NCBI GenBank assembly: GCA_029465975.1
Contig: CM055748.1
Coordinates: 10,752,300 to 10,816,299, forward strand
Reading direction: 5' to 3'
Source: Dallia pectoralis
Taxonomy: Eukaryota > Chordata > Actinopteri > Esociformes > Umbridae
DNA length: 64,000 bases
Position 1 is the stretch's first letter. The number at the start of each line of letters is the position of its first letter. Positions 13,601 through 25,910 of this stretch are shown here, piece by piece. Under the pieces are notes generated by a model. The model ran no database searches. It saw only the letters and a program-made list of their open reading frames with translations, and had not been told where the DNA came from. Made by a program: the position numbers and the translations under genes.

Positions 13601-16600
13601 TCCTCACAACTAAATGGTTTCCTCACAACTAAATAATAGTGTCCTCACAACTAAATTGTATACTAAGGCTTTACTAAATGCTAAATGTAGAATAAACCAA
13701 ATATACAGTTCTCTCCATAAACATTTTGGCCTAATACTTATTTATTGGGACAGTAAACATTTTGGTTCTAAATGTTTTTGAAAAATAAACAATTACAAAT
13801 GGGTTTAAGTATATATTATTTAAGCGTATCTGAGAACATATTGATTTCACAATTTAGGAATGAAATAGTCCTCCAATTTCAGTGCACCAAAGGTATTGGC
13901 ACAAATGCATATCCAAATGTGTAACTTATGTTCAGTATTTGGTCATATATCATTTGCATACTATAACTGCTTGACATCTGTTACCCACTTACCCAACTAC
14001 ACACGATGTCTTCTCTCAGAATGCTCTGAGTATGCACTGTGTATCCTTGAACTCATACGTGCATGCACAGGCGAGTACGTATGTCACACTGCATGCTAGC
14101 ATACCAGAACGCCGTTCCAAACCGATTCCCCTGTTGCATTCAACATGACTTGCTATGGCCTTGGTGCGATGTGTCTGACTAGGATCCATCCATCCAGACC
14201 CCACCCCAGTACCTGTCATACAGATGGTAAAGAGATCCCCACAGGACACAGACTTGATAGTCACTCCAGACTGGCCCTCCAGGAAACGGGAGATGAACTG
14301 CGGCTGCATCTGCTCCACTGCACCGGGCAGGTTGGGCTCACCAGATCCTACAGACGGAGCCTGACAGAGCGACACACTGTCAGGACATTTTCATAAATTC
14401 TGTGAATACGTGCTTACAGAGTCATGTTCAATTCCCCAGCGGAAGTGGGGATATCTAATCTAATCATTTTGAACTTATATATTATATATACTTATATATA
14501 ATGCACTTCTAAAAAATGTATTATGCTACTGCCCCGAAAGAGCAATTTAATTATATATATTCTCTCAGACTGCGTATTTTTTAATAAACTTTAGAATAGT
14601 TTGAATAAATGCCTGCTTCCTGAGGGGCAATTCAAATGCAAATCCAATTCAATAATTAAAATGTAATAAAATATCAAACTGCAACTTCAGCAGTTCAGAA
14701 TTGACACTAACCCTACTATAAATTAACTTGATGAAAAATATGATATTATGATGGTGATGATTTTGCAGACCAACTTGACCAGCTAAACCATGCTAGACCA
14801 TCTCAAAACAGCTTGGTCAGCAGCTAACTAATATCACCTGCATAAACAAAGCAAGAAGGTCCAGCCAAAGATCTGCAAAGGCTATTGTTCAAAGGCATTA
14901 CCTATTTCACAAGTCGGATACAGCTTTTATACTACAATTTAAAGTGAAATTGTGTGAAAATGACAAATAGATGTGACACCAGGTGTGAGTCGTCTGTACA
15001 GACCAGCACCTGCAGCTGCCGGTCCACACTGTATCATCAGAACTGAGCAGCATGCATCCATGTATATAACAATCTGACCTCCCAGGTGATGAGTCGGCCC
15101 GACTTGGTGACTCCCATCTTCTGTGTGCGACCCAGGGCCACCTGTGACACCTCCGTGTTGAGCATGGGGAGGCGTAGGGGCACGGAGATACCACTGCCCC
15201 ATGTATACACCGACGACAGGGGGAACGAGTGGAGCTTCCCGGGTCCCGTCAGTCCATCTAGAACAGGACAGAACATCCCACGGTATGCTGGTTTTAGGAA
15301 ACGAAGATATCAGTACAGAACTGCTTTAATGTTGGTTGTGTGTCCACAATGTCACTGACCTCTGAATGACCTTGTGCCAGTCATTCGACCTACAGACCTG
15401 CCATGAGCTCCAGAATGCACGGTGGACAGGGGTTTCTCGATTCTGGAATCAAAATGGGTTTTATATTTTATGAAGATACATATTTATCAACGGGACAATT
15501 CTAATTTGTTTTTTATAATGATTCTATTCAAAATAAGCTTGAAAAAGGTTTGAATAAAAACTTTGATACGAGCAGAACAGCTCGGTGAGATGTGGATTAC
15601 AGGACAAGTAAGTCTTTGACTTGCTCCGATGGCCACGAGACCTAAATTAAAGTGAGTATAAAAACACTGAGGGGACATTTGGCTGTTTTCTTACTGACTT
15701 AAAAAAGGTCATCTTTTGATGTAAGGTCATCTCTTGATGTAATTTCATCGTGATTAGAACTTGTAACTTCAATATTGTATGTTCTTTGTATTACCGTGAA
15801 CTGTTTGGGACGGTTACAAAGACTTGGTTAATAATTTCCTCAGTATTTCCATGTGACCACAACAGTACGTTATACAGGGAATACTGGTACCTGCGCATTT
15901 TGACATTGCCTATATCAGTGTAGAGGTTAAGCAAGGGCCTGATGCAGACTGGGTGAGCCATGATCTCATTGAGCTGTGGCCGTTTGGACGGGTCCAGGTT
16001 TAGCATGTTCAAGATGAGCTGCCTGAGTTCTGGACTGTAGCGGTCTGAGATTGGAGCAAAGGTGCCACTCATGATCTTCAACACTAGTGCTGGCAGGTTC
16101 TGTAAGAGAAGTAAAACGGAGCACCAGATTAGTTATATCAAACTATACTAATGTCCTGATGTCTTTAAGGGTTTTTATTTGGACCAGTTTATGGCATAAT
16201 TCCACGAGTTAAATCAATTTTACAAGCTAATGGAAAGATAAGCGTTTCAAAGTCTAACAAGAGAGGCATGATAAAGTTCAATGCTATTTCTGGATGTGTT
16301 CCATAAGTGCATGAGCTAAAATGAGTTAAAATTACAATATATCAAGTGGATTTGAGGATAACATTTTCGTACAGCAGCCTCAAACGCTCTTTTAAGACTA
16401 GCTAGCTCATATAGCACACAGCCCAGGGCCCAGATGTCACTCTTCTGGTTGTAGGGCTTGCCCTCACACAGCTCCGGAGAGATGTAGCACGGTGTCCCCA
16501 CCACCTGAAAAGAAATCGAACAAAAATGCAACAGTACTGAAAGGGAGGCTATGTCATAGTTCATAATCACAAACGGCCATTTTGTGGCTGGTCAGTTGCT

Positions 16601-18854
16601 TACTAATACACACTCACAGTGTAAGCTTTGCTCTTGCTGACAAGGATTTTGGAGATTCCGAAGTCGCCTATTTTGACGATCATTTGATGCTTGTCGAGCA
16701 AAATGTTCTGCGTCTTCAAGTCTCTGTGTAGAATGAGCTTGTTGTGGACATGATAGAGAGCAAGCAGGATCTGGACAAAGAAATGCAATATGGTGTCCTC
16801 GTCCAACAGGGAGTTACAGCGTTTCTGAATGTAGTCGGCTAGGGTCCCACCTAGTGCAAGATAGCAGGAAAATATATAGGTCATGTCCTGAAACCGTTTT
16901 GTATCATATCTCTCCTTAAACACTCCTAAAGGTACTGACTTCAGATTTGAATATATACGGTCTCGGTCTGACAAGCAAAACATATATTTGAAGACCTATG
17001 TTAAAGCAAAACGAAGACATGTAGCCTATGTAACAAACATAAGGTGGGCAGTTGTTATTTGAAGGTACCTGGTGCATACTCCATAGCGATCATCAGAGCC
17101 TTGTCCTCCAGGAAGTTCTCATAGTACTCTATGATGTTTGGGTGGTTCAGCAACTTCAGCACCTGGCACTCGTTCTGTGCTGCAAGGCGTTCGTCCCGAG
17201 ACATCTGCTCCACTGGGATCTCCTTCAAGATTACAAAGGCCCCATCACCGCGCCGGCGACATAGGTGCACAACCCTGTTAAACCATGTACCAGGAAGATG
17301 GAGAATGAGTAGTGTGTAATGAAAGAATGTTCTGGCATGTGTTATCCCCTTATATCAAGGCTTGTGTGGGCTTCACCCGTATTTGACAAGTTATTGTGCA
17401 AATAAAACCATCACAGATATAACTCACAAAAACACAGTGTAATAATCACATAACCTTTGGTGCCGAGGCTGACTAGGCTAGCTAAGGTAGCGGTTTGTGG
17501 TCTGTATCAGGTTAAATGTTGGATGCTAAATAACTTTGACCAACTCAATAGCAGCAAGACAGAAGCAAAGCTGAAAGACACCCCACAGCAGATTCACATA
17601 CTGCAAAATCTGCCCTGCCATAGACCTCCCCATCTTTTCCCTGTCATCTGTCGATGCCATTCTGGTTGTGAATGTTTTTTGTTACCTTGCTTTCTTTTAA
17701 TGCCCACCAGGGACTTCATTAAGATTGAAAGACAGGGGGAGCTTAGCCCCTAGGGCCTAGGCTAATTGTAACTTGTGTTTTGCAAAATCTTTGGAATTTA
17801 TTTTGTTACTGTATTAGTGAGCTACACGTATGTCAACAACCAGTCAAGAAACCAAAATGTTACAAGTAAAAAGTATCAGACGCATCCTTTTCTTCCGTCC
17901 TGCTGCATAGCGAGTTCAGATCGAAGAGTAGCGACGAGACTGTTACAGCAACGCACCGGTCAGCAACACTCTGAAAGCTGCCAGTTCATGCAACACGACA
18001 GTGCATCATCTTGATAGCACAACGACTCTATGTACTTCTTTCTAACTTCCGATACGGTTAGTGATAAATCGAAATATTGATGTTGTAGTTGTTATTATTA
18101 TTACTATTTTTTACTGGTGCTTATCAATATTTTAGGGTAGCTTCAACACTTCGCACCCGATATTCTATGACCATCTCTACTGCAGAAAAGTGTATCACTG
18201 TCTTTCTGTACTAATTGGGCCCTGCTTGTTCTAAACAGTAGCCTACTACAAAAAACTAAACATTTTTCGTTGAACTTTTGAAACTACCTTCAGACAGTTT
18301 TTTTCAGTTTCCCTAATTCCTTTCATTCGTTAATGACAATACGTATTTTAATATCATTATTTCGTTATCATTATTTTCGCTATTCTTTTTTAACATTGGG
18401 CACGTTCATATTTTCATTACTCTTGTAATGAACGAACTTTTTGTTTGGGAAGAGTCTGGTAGCGGTTGGGCTGGGTCGTTGTTTTCTACAGTAGATGTCA
18501 TTAGGTGTAGTTTTTTATTATTAATTGATTTTATTTTGTCATTTCCCACTTCCATCGTCTTTTTTACAAAGTTTTTCTCGTATGTCGTGTAAACGTCTGT
18601 ATATATGTACTTGCCAGCTAAAATGATTATTGCGAGTATATATTTCCCGTGCAATTTGGCTATATAACATTAATTTGCATGCGAACTTTTTAAAGTAGTT
18701 TTCAACGAAGTTTGCACAAGACAGATGCACCGTTATTACAAACCATTTAATAATAAGACTACAATGCATCTTCTTAAGATGTTTGAATTAAATTAGTTTT
18801 GGTTTACCCAAAAGCGCCTCTTCCAACTACTTTGATTTTCTCATACTTCTCCAT
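7287..18854 (-). CDS. nek8: NEK8 serine/threonine kinase with RCC1 repeats (14 coding exons, 700 aa)
   Basis: NEK8 (NPHP9) is a NIMA-family kinase of the ciliary inversin compartment, working with INVS, NPHP3 and ANKS6; human mutations cause nephronophthisis. Coding exons in transcript order: 18808-18854, 17069-17274, 16618-16850, 16373-16504, 15891-16099, 15360-15442, 15079-15257, 14213-14360, 13375-13451, 13162-13279, 12677-12827, 10298-10461, 9929-10081, 7287-7489. All junctions have GT/AG, phases agree, and the sum is 2103 bases. The kinase occupies about residues 4-258: glycine loop GRGAFG, Lys33, HRD with Asp128, DFG at 147-149, activation-loop Thr162. The RCC1-type propeller runs from about 310 to 690. 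Length is close to human (692). Exon 7 could alternatively begin at 15287, in the same frame, using a CCAG acceptor. The C-terminal 15 residues differ from mammals. The gene looks intact. Confidence 0.97.
7490..9928 (-). other. nek8: nek8 last intron (2.4 kb)
   Basis: Mostly AT-rich single-copy-looking sequence. A degenerate Tc1/mariner-like segment lies at about 8876-9010. No additional exon was recognised: exon 13 joins exon 14 in phase (G|AA) and restores the RCC1 wording EGEVLTWGKGARG. Confidence 0.8.
8876..9010. mobile_element. Degenerate Tc1/mariner-like remnant
   Basis: Contains phrases typical of fish Tc1-type repeats, such as aaggtattcacccactt near the start and ggtctaatcagaccagag near 8985. 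No coding capacity is left and the ends were not defined. Confidence 0.45.
10626..10657. repeat. Poly(A) tract, 32 bases
   Basis: Uninterrupted run of 32 A on the plus strand in the nek8 intron between exons 11 and 12. It could be the tail of an old retroposed copy, but no target duplication was identified. Confidence 0.9.
11865..12047. mobile_element. Tc1/mariner-type MITE, 183 bp
   Basis: The left end reads CAGTGGATATAAAAAC and the right end is its near inverse (TTTTTATATCCACTG). TA dinucleotides at 11863-11864 and 12048-12049 are the expected target duplication. It is too short to encode a transposase and lies in the nek8 intron between exons 11 and 12. Confidence 0.75.
12376..12586. mobile_element. 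CpG-rich palindromic MITE-like element, about 211 bp
   Basis: The ends are inverted copies of TTATGCTTCTGCGTC, with matching continuing inward to ACGGCG. The interior is rich in CG, with internal palindromes such as acggcgtagctacgccgt near 12548-12565. The contrast with surrounding AT-rich intron is sharp. It has no coding capacity and the superfamily is undetermined. The inverted match may extend outward to about 12368 and 12596. Confidence 0.75.
12905..13137. repeat. 17-bp minisatellite in nek8 intron 10
   Basis: About 13 tandem copies of a 17-base unit with core ccggctgatcgcagaca, with variants at the CG (gcag/acag) and CTGAT positions. It fills most of the 334-base intron between nek8 exons 10 and 11, leaving about 77 and 24 bases on either side. 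Confidence 0.92.
13480..13658. repeat. 19-bp minisatellite in nek8 intron 8
   Basis: Eight near-identical copies plus a degenerate ninth of a 19-base unit with core tggtttcctcacaactaaa. It begins about 30 bases upstream of the exon 9 acceptor at 13452, so it overlaps the region where the branch point should be. Confidence 0.92.
13700..14010. mobile_element. Degenerate Tc1-like DNA transposon remnant
   Basis: Contains wording typical of fish Tc1-type noncoding remnants (tattggcacaaatgcat, then cagtatttggtcatatatc and gcttgacatctg). No open frame of interest; ends not resolved. Confidence 0.4.
17275..18807 (-). other. nek8: nek8 intron 1
   Basis: About 1.5 kb, AT-rich, between the 47-base first coding exon and exon 2. 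No exon, repeat array or mobile element could be supported. Open frames at 17457-17753 and 17775-18014 (plus) and 18406-18769 (minus) show no family resemblance. Confidence 0.6.
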
Positions 18855-19429
18855 CTCGTCTGTCTGCGTACGTCTCCTGGCAACACTTCCTCTGCTCCTA
18901 CAGCAAGGAAGTAGGGACAAAACACACGCCTAAGAAAAACGCTTTTTTCTGATTCGTGAGCATTATTGAGTTTGCGGCAACAAAGGATTTTAGAATTAGC
19001 TATTATTGAATACTATTACAAATAATTTTACTTTACGTTTTGTCATCATTAATTTACGATTTATATTTGGTCATCAGGAATTGTGTGTGATCGAAATCTA
19101 TACAATGTTAAACCCTGACAAATCAGTCCTGACAAGGTTTTTCTCTAGTTACCTTTAAGACAATTTTGTTTTATGGCTTTGGGCTTTAGGGTTAAACTAC
19201 ACCAATAGGACAGTATTCACAGACACAGCTTAGTTCTAATTAAGATACATGGCAACACGAGAGTTTATTTTTATTCCTGCACAAGAAACTTCCCCACTGT
19301 GTTAATGCATCTAGGGTCAGGCCATTGGCCTAGGTTATGTTTAGGCATGAAGGTTAGGTTATATAAATTAAAATAAGGTTAAGGTTGAGGGTTGAGTAAG
19401 GGTTAGGTATAGAAATATGCTTAGGTTTA

Positions 19430-19740
19430 AACGGATAGTTCACTTTGAAAAAAGTTTTGATATGTTTTAGCTTACCTTAAGGGCATCCAAGATGTAGGTG
19501 TCTTTGTTTCCGCAGTAGTTTCAATTTTGATATTTTTAGGTAAAACCGTTCTTGTCTGCCAGTCATATAATGCAGGTCTATGGTCACGGAGTCCCCACCT
19601 CTCTGATCTGCCGGTATGAAACACAGTATTATCTATGGGTTCAATAACACATCCTGCAAAAGGGGGGCCTTGGCCAAAACCTGGTGGTATTTGGGGGACC
19701 TTCTCATGGAAAAGTTTGGGAACCCCTGACCTAAGCAATT
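19430..19740. repeat. Dispersed fish repeat resembling a noncoding DNA transposon
   Basis: Begins with acggatagttcacttt followed by cttaccttaagggcatcc and later gcaggtctatggtc. This is the layout of an abundant teleost repeat type that starts with a GATAGTTCA phrase. An open frame on the minus strand (19472-19738) is incidental. Confidence 0.45.
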
Positions 19741-20216
19741 CAGGCTTAGCTATTCAGATCAGTATGACTGAGTGTACCTAATTGTTAGACACAACCTGGA
19801 AGCAATGCAAGTTAACAATCGTCCAAAACAGGTAAAAAAAAGTTTTTTTTTCAAATCTGGGTAAGGTAACTTGGGAACATTTCAAGTCCCCACAAGGATG
19901 GAAAAACAAACATAATTGTCTGCACGTGTGTGTGAGAGAGAAACAAAGAACAAAGGACTAATCCCCTAATATATCCGAGGTATAGGATTTCAGGTAACAG
20001 TGTCTAGACGGCATGTAATTATTGAGTGCCTTCGCCTAGGCTGAGATAAGCAGGCAACGGCCTAGCTCTGCTTCTGTCCTTTCTGCTTCCGTCTGTGCAC
20101 TAATGGAGATCATAACAAACCCTCTCTCTCATTCTACGTGTTGCCGGGCTCTCATCAACTGTGTTCATTATGGTGTGACAGCAGTAAAGTGAGAGCTCTT
20201 GGTTTAGTATGGTTTT

Positions 20217-20441
<225 letters not shown>

Positions 20442-21474
20442 AGGAATGAGGGGTTTCGGTTGATTTCTGTCAGTCAACAATAAAAATCAGCCAGACAGAA
20501 ATGTATTTGCACTGTCATTCATTTTAGACTAGGGACATGCACATTATATAAGGAGATGTATTTCTTCTATGGCCAATATTACAATGGCTAAGGTCCATTA
20601 TTGGACACAATGTTTGCGGTGTGTCTGGATACACATTATATAAGGAGCTGTAATATTTAATCAATAAACCACAAACAAACACTCTTCACCTGCGCTCAAG
20701 CAGAGGAAGGCTTTGGGGTATCCAAAGCACAAACCTTTGAATTATTCCTTCTTTCTGAAGAGCTGCATCGATCCTATGGCTTAGTTATTCTTCAATGGAG
20801 GTGTCAATGGGCCAAGTTGCTGAGTTTCACATAATTAAACACGCCTACATTTTTCGTAAGCTTCAGCTAACTCAAAAATAACATGAAACCTCATGGAATT
20901 CAACATTGTTTATTAAGCTATATAATAAACCCTCAATTGTGTGCACTCCCTCAGAAATGTTAACATATCTTTATTTTTTACATCCACAACAATGGACTAC
21001 AAACAAATTAAAATGCCTATAATATTTTTTTACATATGGTTTAACGGTTAAATTTGATCCAGAAGTAATTATGGCTTGTTTATGCATAGAAATGGTCAAT
21101 GACAATCAAAAAGTAATATACCAATAGTACAATATTGTTGTGTAATAAAACAAAAAATATGTTTTATGCCAAGAAAGCCTATTCACGTGAATTCAATTGT
21201 AGCGTGGTAAACAGCAAATATGAGCCCATGCACACAATCTCTCTTTAAAGCATTCAGTGTTTGTTAATGAATTCAAACATGGTTCAATTTAAACCGGTGA
21301 ACTGAAAGGATGTAAACCATTTTCAAACACAATTTCAGGGTTAAAATCTTGACAACAAAGTAACCACATTCTGGGTATATTCTATTTGGAGTTGAAAAAA
21401 TGGTCTGCACATTCCATGAGTCATGGAAACATTACAATGACACAGTCAATTAAACTATTTGAATAACTTTTTCC

Positions 21475-21696
21475 AAAGGCATTATATAACTTAGACCTAC
21501 ACATGTCCTTATATGATTCCAAAGGCATTATATAACTTAGACCTACACCTGTCCTTATATGATTCCAAAAGCATTATATAACTTAGACCTACACCTGTCC
21601 TTATATGATTCCAAAGGCATTATATAACTTAGACCTACACCTGTCCTTATATGATTCCAAAGGAATTATATAACTTAGACCTACACCTGCCCTTAC
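21475..21696. repeat. 46-bp tandem repeat, five copies
   Basis: Units start at 21481, 21527, 21573, 21619 and 21665, with core attatataacttagacctac. The last copy is diverged at its right end. Confidence 0.95.
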
Positions 21697-21913
21697 AGAC
21701 TATGATTCTGCAGTAGTGCAGTAGTCCTTAGTTGCACACCTGGTCAGTTTCTCCCATCTTCCTTGCAGATACTGTCAAGCTCAAAAGTTCAGATAGCACC
21801 TGAACTTTTGTCTAGTGCAAAATGTAATGAATTTGCTATAGTTTCTTCAGTGAAAAAATCCAAAGTATTAGGCAGACCATCAAAACAAAACACAGTCAAA
21901 CAATGACTCTGTA

Positions 21914-22758
21914 TTGCCACCACAACCACCAAGAAATCACTTGTCTGTTATGACACAATTTGATAGAATAGACCCAAAAACCCTAGAAGAAACAGTTGGA
22001 CATCTTAAAGCTTCCACGTGTTGTCTTGACACACTACCAACAGACTTCTTAAAAACTATTTTTAACTCCATAACAATAGATCTGCAGCAAATAGTTAATA
22101 GCTCTTTACAATAAAGGATTTTCCCATCGTCACTAAAAACAGCTGCCATTAAGCCGCTATTAAAAAAGACAACACTGGATGCAACTGGAAAATTGGGTAG
22201 GACTCTCTGGGACAGTCCTTAATTGGTTCAGGTCTTATTTAGATGGACGGAGTTACTTTGTCACCATCGGCAATCATGAATCTAATAAGGTGGCTATGAC
22301 ATGTGGAATTCCCCAGGGATCAATTCTCGGACCACTTCTGATCTCTATATGCTACATCTGGGCAAAATTTGACAGAACAACAACATTAACTACCATAGTT
22401 ATGCAGATGATACTCAAATATATATGGCTCTTGAACCCGACTGCAGCTCTATTGACTCACTGTATCAATGTATAGAGCACATAAATGACTGGATGAACCA
22501 AAATTGTCTAAAATTAAACCAAAATAAAACAGAGATGATTGTGTTTGGCAGCAAAAATAAAATAACTAATATTAGGAAAGAACTCGATTCTCGAGCCCTA
22601 AAAACCAGGGACCAAGTGCGTAATCATATCAAAACGGTCACCAAAACAGCGTTCTATCATGTTAAAAATATAGCCAGAATCAAGGAGCTGGTGTCGAAAA
22701 AAGACCAAGAGAGGCTTATCCATGCATTTATCTCCAGTAGGGTTGACTACTGTGTAAT
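21914..22758 (+). pseudogene. L2/CR1-like LINE reverse transcriptase, 5' part (broken)
   Basis: Fragments of a non-LTR retrotransposon polymerase in several frames. They include DTLPTDFLKTIFNSITIDL, a thumb/palm stretch with CGIPQGSILGPLL near 22300-22345, a YADD catalytic box near 22395-22410 in another frame, and LKLNQNKTEMIVFGSK near 22509-22556. The copy is 5'-truncated, lacking an endonuclease domain, and frameshifted. It has an internal deletion near 22170-22185 that joins the pre-RT region directly to sequence past the first palm motif. The style matches fish L2/CR1-clade LINEs; the exact clade needs a search. Confidence 0.85.
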
Positions 22759-23240
22759 GGTGTCGGTAGATGGAAGGATCCAGACTCACGGATAGCGTAC
22801 CTCACGGTTATTTTAATGAACACACGGAACAACCCGTAGAGAAAATGAAAGGGATCCCAAAGGATCAATAGTATGCGACGCAGGGCACTTAAATTCAATA
22901 AGTACTCCTCACCCGGAGTAGCAATAAGCCCGAGCTTACAATGAGACTCGGGCGTAACAATATGGGGCGTAACAATATGGGGCGTAACAATATGGGGCGT
23001 AACAATATGGGGCGTAACAATATGGGGCGTAACGTATGACAATTCCACACAAAGACAACCAACACACAGGGAGCTTATATAGGCCTCTAATTAGATAATG
23101 GACACCAGGTGTAGTGATGACGAGACTGAACAAGGTGTGCAGGGAGGGAGGAGATTCGGTGATGACTAATAGGCCCGGGGAGGACGACTGCCGAATACCG
23201 CCCGCAGGTGGAGCTGCCGCTCCTCCTGTTGGAGTCGTGA
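22759..23240. mobile_element. Unclassified insertion inside the LINE
   Basis: The LINE wording gactactgtgtaatgg stops near 22758 and resumes as atactgtaatgggctc near 23240, so about 480 bases were inserted in or next to a short repeated target. The insert is unlike the LINE and carries six copies of a 15-base repeat (22950-23034). Text such as ttagataatggacaccaggtg resembles noncoding ends of other fish retroelements. No coding sequence is recognised. Confidence 0.55.
22950..23034. repeat. 15-bp tandem repeat, about 5.5 copies
   Basis: Units gggcgtaacaatatg start at 22950, 22965, 22980, 22995, 23010 and 23025, the last incomplete, inside the insertion that splits the LINE. Confidence 0.95.
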
Positions 23241-23400
23241 AATACTGTAATGGGCTCTTAACTGGACTTCCCAAAAAGACTGTAAAACAGCTGCAGCTCA
23301 TTCAGAATGCTGCTGCTAGAATGTTAACAAAAACTAAGAGAACAGAACACATCACTCCGGTTCTTAAATATTTGCACTGGCTTCCAGTTAGTTACAGAAT
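23241..23400 (+). pseudogene. L2/CR1-like LINE, middle part
   Basis: Continues the LINE reading with YCNGLLTGLPKKTVKQLQ, then AAARMLTKTKR and LKYLHWLPVSYRI, the usual C-terminal wording of fish L2-type polymerases. It ends in an AT dinucleotide tract (23399-23420) where the DUF4806-bearing element is inserted. Confidence 0.85.
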
Positions 23401-23942
23401 ATATATATATATATATATATACCCACATAGCAGCTGAGTCTGGAACGGATGCGCCTCCAAACCGCCAGATCCGTATTACAGTCGCATCTGTTTTACGGCT
23501 CTGTTCCAGATTTGGGCCGCATTCAGATTAGAGTGGGCGTTACCATTTGAACACACTGTCAGTATGCGGAATCAAAGCATATGCGGGCCTGAACCGGCGA
23601 ATGAGTGCGCGAATTGTCTCGAGATTATTTTGGAAGAAGCAAGCAGCATCCAGACACGTCCAGTTCCCTCATCAAAAAAGAAAACGGTAAGGCGAAATAT
23701 ATATTGTGGTCAAACAGTTTTTAATGTTGTTTAATGCTTGTTAACATAATTTCAAGTTTTGAAAATACTTACTGTAACTGAATTGCCAATACTGTCGAAG
23801 AGTACGTGCATCTGCTTTTAGTCAGGTTAGCTAGCTGCATATCGTGACAGAAATGGATATCTGGATTCTGGAGGGTTTCTAGCGTGTGGCTGTCGTTAAT
23901 CAATATGAAATGTTACAACTAAATTACAAATAATGTGTTGTC

Positions 23943-24080
23943 CAGAGGTGGAAAGAGTAACAAAATGTTGTACTCAAAGTCCTGTTACTCAAGTGAAATT
24001 TTACTGAAGTACAAGTAAATTTACCAGTCTAAAAGTTTACTCAAGTAAAAGTATCTTATTAAAAATGTACTCAGAGTAAA
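23943..24080. mobile_element. hAT-like repeat end, cut by the gap
   Basis: Begins ccagaggtggaaagagtaac and continues with repeated tactcaagtaaaagta phrases, the layout of a very common fish nonautonomous hAT-type element end. The rest lies in the assembly gap. It is nested within the larger insertion. Confidence 0.55.
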
Positions 24081-24580
24081 NNNNNNNNNNNNNNNNNNNN
24101 NNNNNNNNNNNNNNNNNNNNNNNNNNNNNNNNNNNNNNNNNNNNNNNNNNNNNNNNNNNNNNNNNNNNNNNNNNNNNNNNNNNNNNNNNNNNNNNNNNNN
24201 NNNNNNNNNNNNNNNNNNNNNNNNNNNNNNNNNNNNNNNNNNNNNNNNNNNNNNNNNNNNNNNNNNNNNNNNNNNNNNNNNNNNNNNNNNNNNNNNNNNN
24301 NNNNNNNNNNNNNNNNNNNNNNNNNNNNNNNNNNNNNNNNNNNNNNNNNNNNNNNNNNNNNNNNNNNNNNNNNNNNNNNNNNNNNNNNNNNNNNNNNNNN
24401 NNNNNNNNNNNNNNNNNNNNNNNNNNNNNNNNNNNNNNNNNNNNNNNNNNNNNNNNNNNNNNNNNNNNNNNNNNNNNNNNNNNNNNNNNNNNNNNNNNNN
24501 NNNNNNNNNNNNNNNNNNNNNNNNNNNNNNNNNNNNNNNNNNNNNNNNNNNNNNNNNNNNNNNNNNNNNNNNNNNNNNNN
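24081..24580. other. Assembly gap (500 N)
   Basis: Exactly 500 unknown bases. The round length suggests a placeholder rather than a measured gap. Confidence 1.
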
Positions 24581-24583
24581 GGA

Positions 24584-25910
24584 TGGAAAATCCTGTGGCT
24601 GAGATGCCTCAGAATATCAGTCTCCCACTGGCCACCATGTCTGAGGTGGAGGAGTTGGAGGAGTGGCTTAAAGATGCAAGGCATTCACAGGCTAAGCTGA
24701 ACATGGTACGATAGTTGTCTTATTTAAATCACTTTCATGATGTCCACTCTACTGTGTAAGGAATAAAACCACGTCTGGCTGTGCAGTTCTTATTTATATT
24801 AACGTTTCCATTTATTGGAATATTAATATAAAATTGACATCAAATTTGGTTTTGAACAAGCGTGCACACTAATTTTGAACAAGGATAAGGCCACTCACTG
24901 GAACTAACTGAAAAACGTTTCTGTCTTGTCAGATTTCTGCACTTGGTACTGTAGGAGGACCGAACACCAAAAGAGTGACCTGGAATATCCTCTCAAGGAT
25001 CTTCTCAGATACAGTGGCCAAAAGAATAAACTGGAAAGGAGTTAATGGGAAAAAGAGCTTCAAAGATATGCTCACCAGAAGTTTGTTGATCAGTAAGTAT
25101 TATAGAATATTTTTTATCGAAAATATTTCTTTTCTACTACTCCACACCAGGGCTGATGTAAGGCACTACAGTACACATACATATAACCATGCTATTTTCA
25201 ACATTCTGGATTAGTCATTTTAAAGGTGATTTGTGTAGAAATTCACTGTGACACACCAGACTTCTCATATATTGACACACCTGCAGGGAGTGTGTCAATA
25301 TATTAAACTACCATGCAATTTTGACTTGTCAGCGCCATTACCTACAAGAAAATGCTCAGCCAGCCCCGCCTTTGTTTACTTTCACCATTTCAACACGCCC
25401 ATACGTTGCTCATCGTCCAATCAGAGAGGTTCAATTTGAGTCTTTTCACTTCTGGTCACCATATGGTCTCAGAGAAATATATCTCCTTGAAGTGTTAAAG
25501 TTGAGGTACTATTTGAGGAAATGCAGTAATTATTGATTAATTGAATCTTTTAAAGCATCAAAACAGTGGTTTATTAACTGGAATAAATTGAGAATTTCTG
25601 TTGGTGATGCTGTGATTCTCTCTCAACAGAGGCTGTAAGAAAGAACCAAGCTGCTAGTGGTGCGCCGGAAAGTGAGATTGACGCATCCTCCATTAGATGG
25701 TTTAACCTGGCATCTGACCGGGGAGGTGGCCGCAAAGATCGTGAGAAGGCTAAAGCAACCTCGGTCAAGTTCATAATGTACACAAGTTCTGCAACTTTCT
25801 CACAGTTTTTACTGATTTTAATAACGCAGCGGGTGATGTATATGAGTCACAAGTGCTTTAGACTTGCAGTGTGTTTGAATTCCTTTGTTTTCCATGTTTT
25901 GTGAGGTCAT
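24584..25910 (+). CDS. DUF4806-like protein inside the insertion (partial, spliced)
   Basis: Three exon-like segments read in order. About 24584-24703 encodes an acidic stretch ending in MSEVEELEEWLKDARHSQ before a GTACGA donor. From about 24932 to 25093 comes GTVGGPNTKRVTWNILSRIF followed by INWKGVNGKKSFKD, with a GTAAGT donor. From about 25630, after a CAACAG acceptor, comes AVRKNQAASGAPESEIDASS then RWFNLASDRGGGRKDRE. The order and wording match my recollection of the DUF4806 domain (small, WRxL-type helices and a terminal SDRxGGRKER motif), whose function is unknown. The 5' part is lost in the assembly gap, so start and integrity cannot be judged. It may be element cargo or a captured host gene. 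Boundaries are approximate. Confidence 0.55.

Noticed and set aside
19310..19440. Telomere-like ggttaggtta text
   Set aside because: Degenerate and mixed with other words; not a run of TTAGGG units, more likely part of a dispersed repeat.
24037..24684. 215-residue minus-strand frame
   Set aside because: It spans the 500-N gap and has no real sequence over most of its length.
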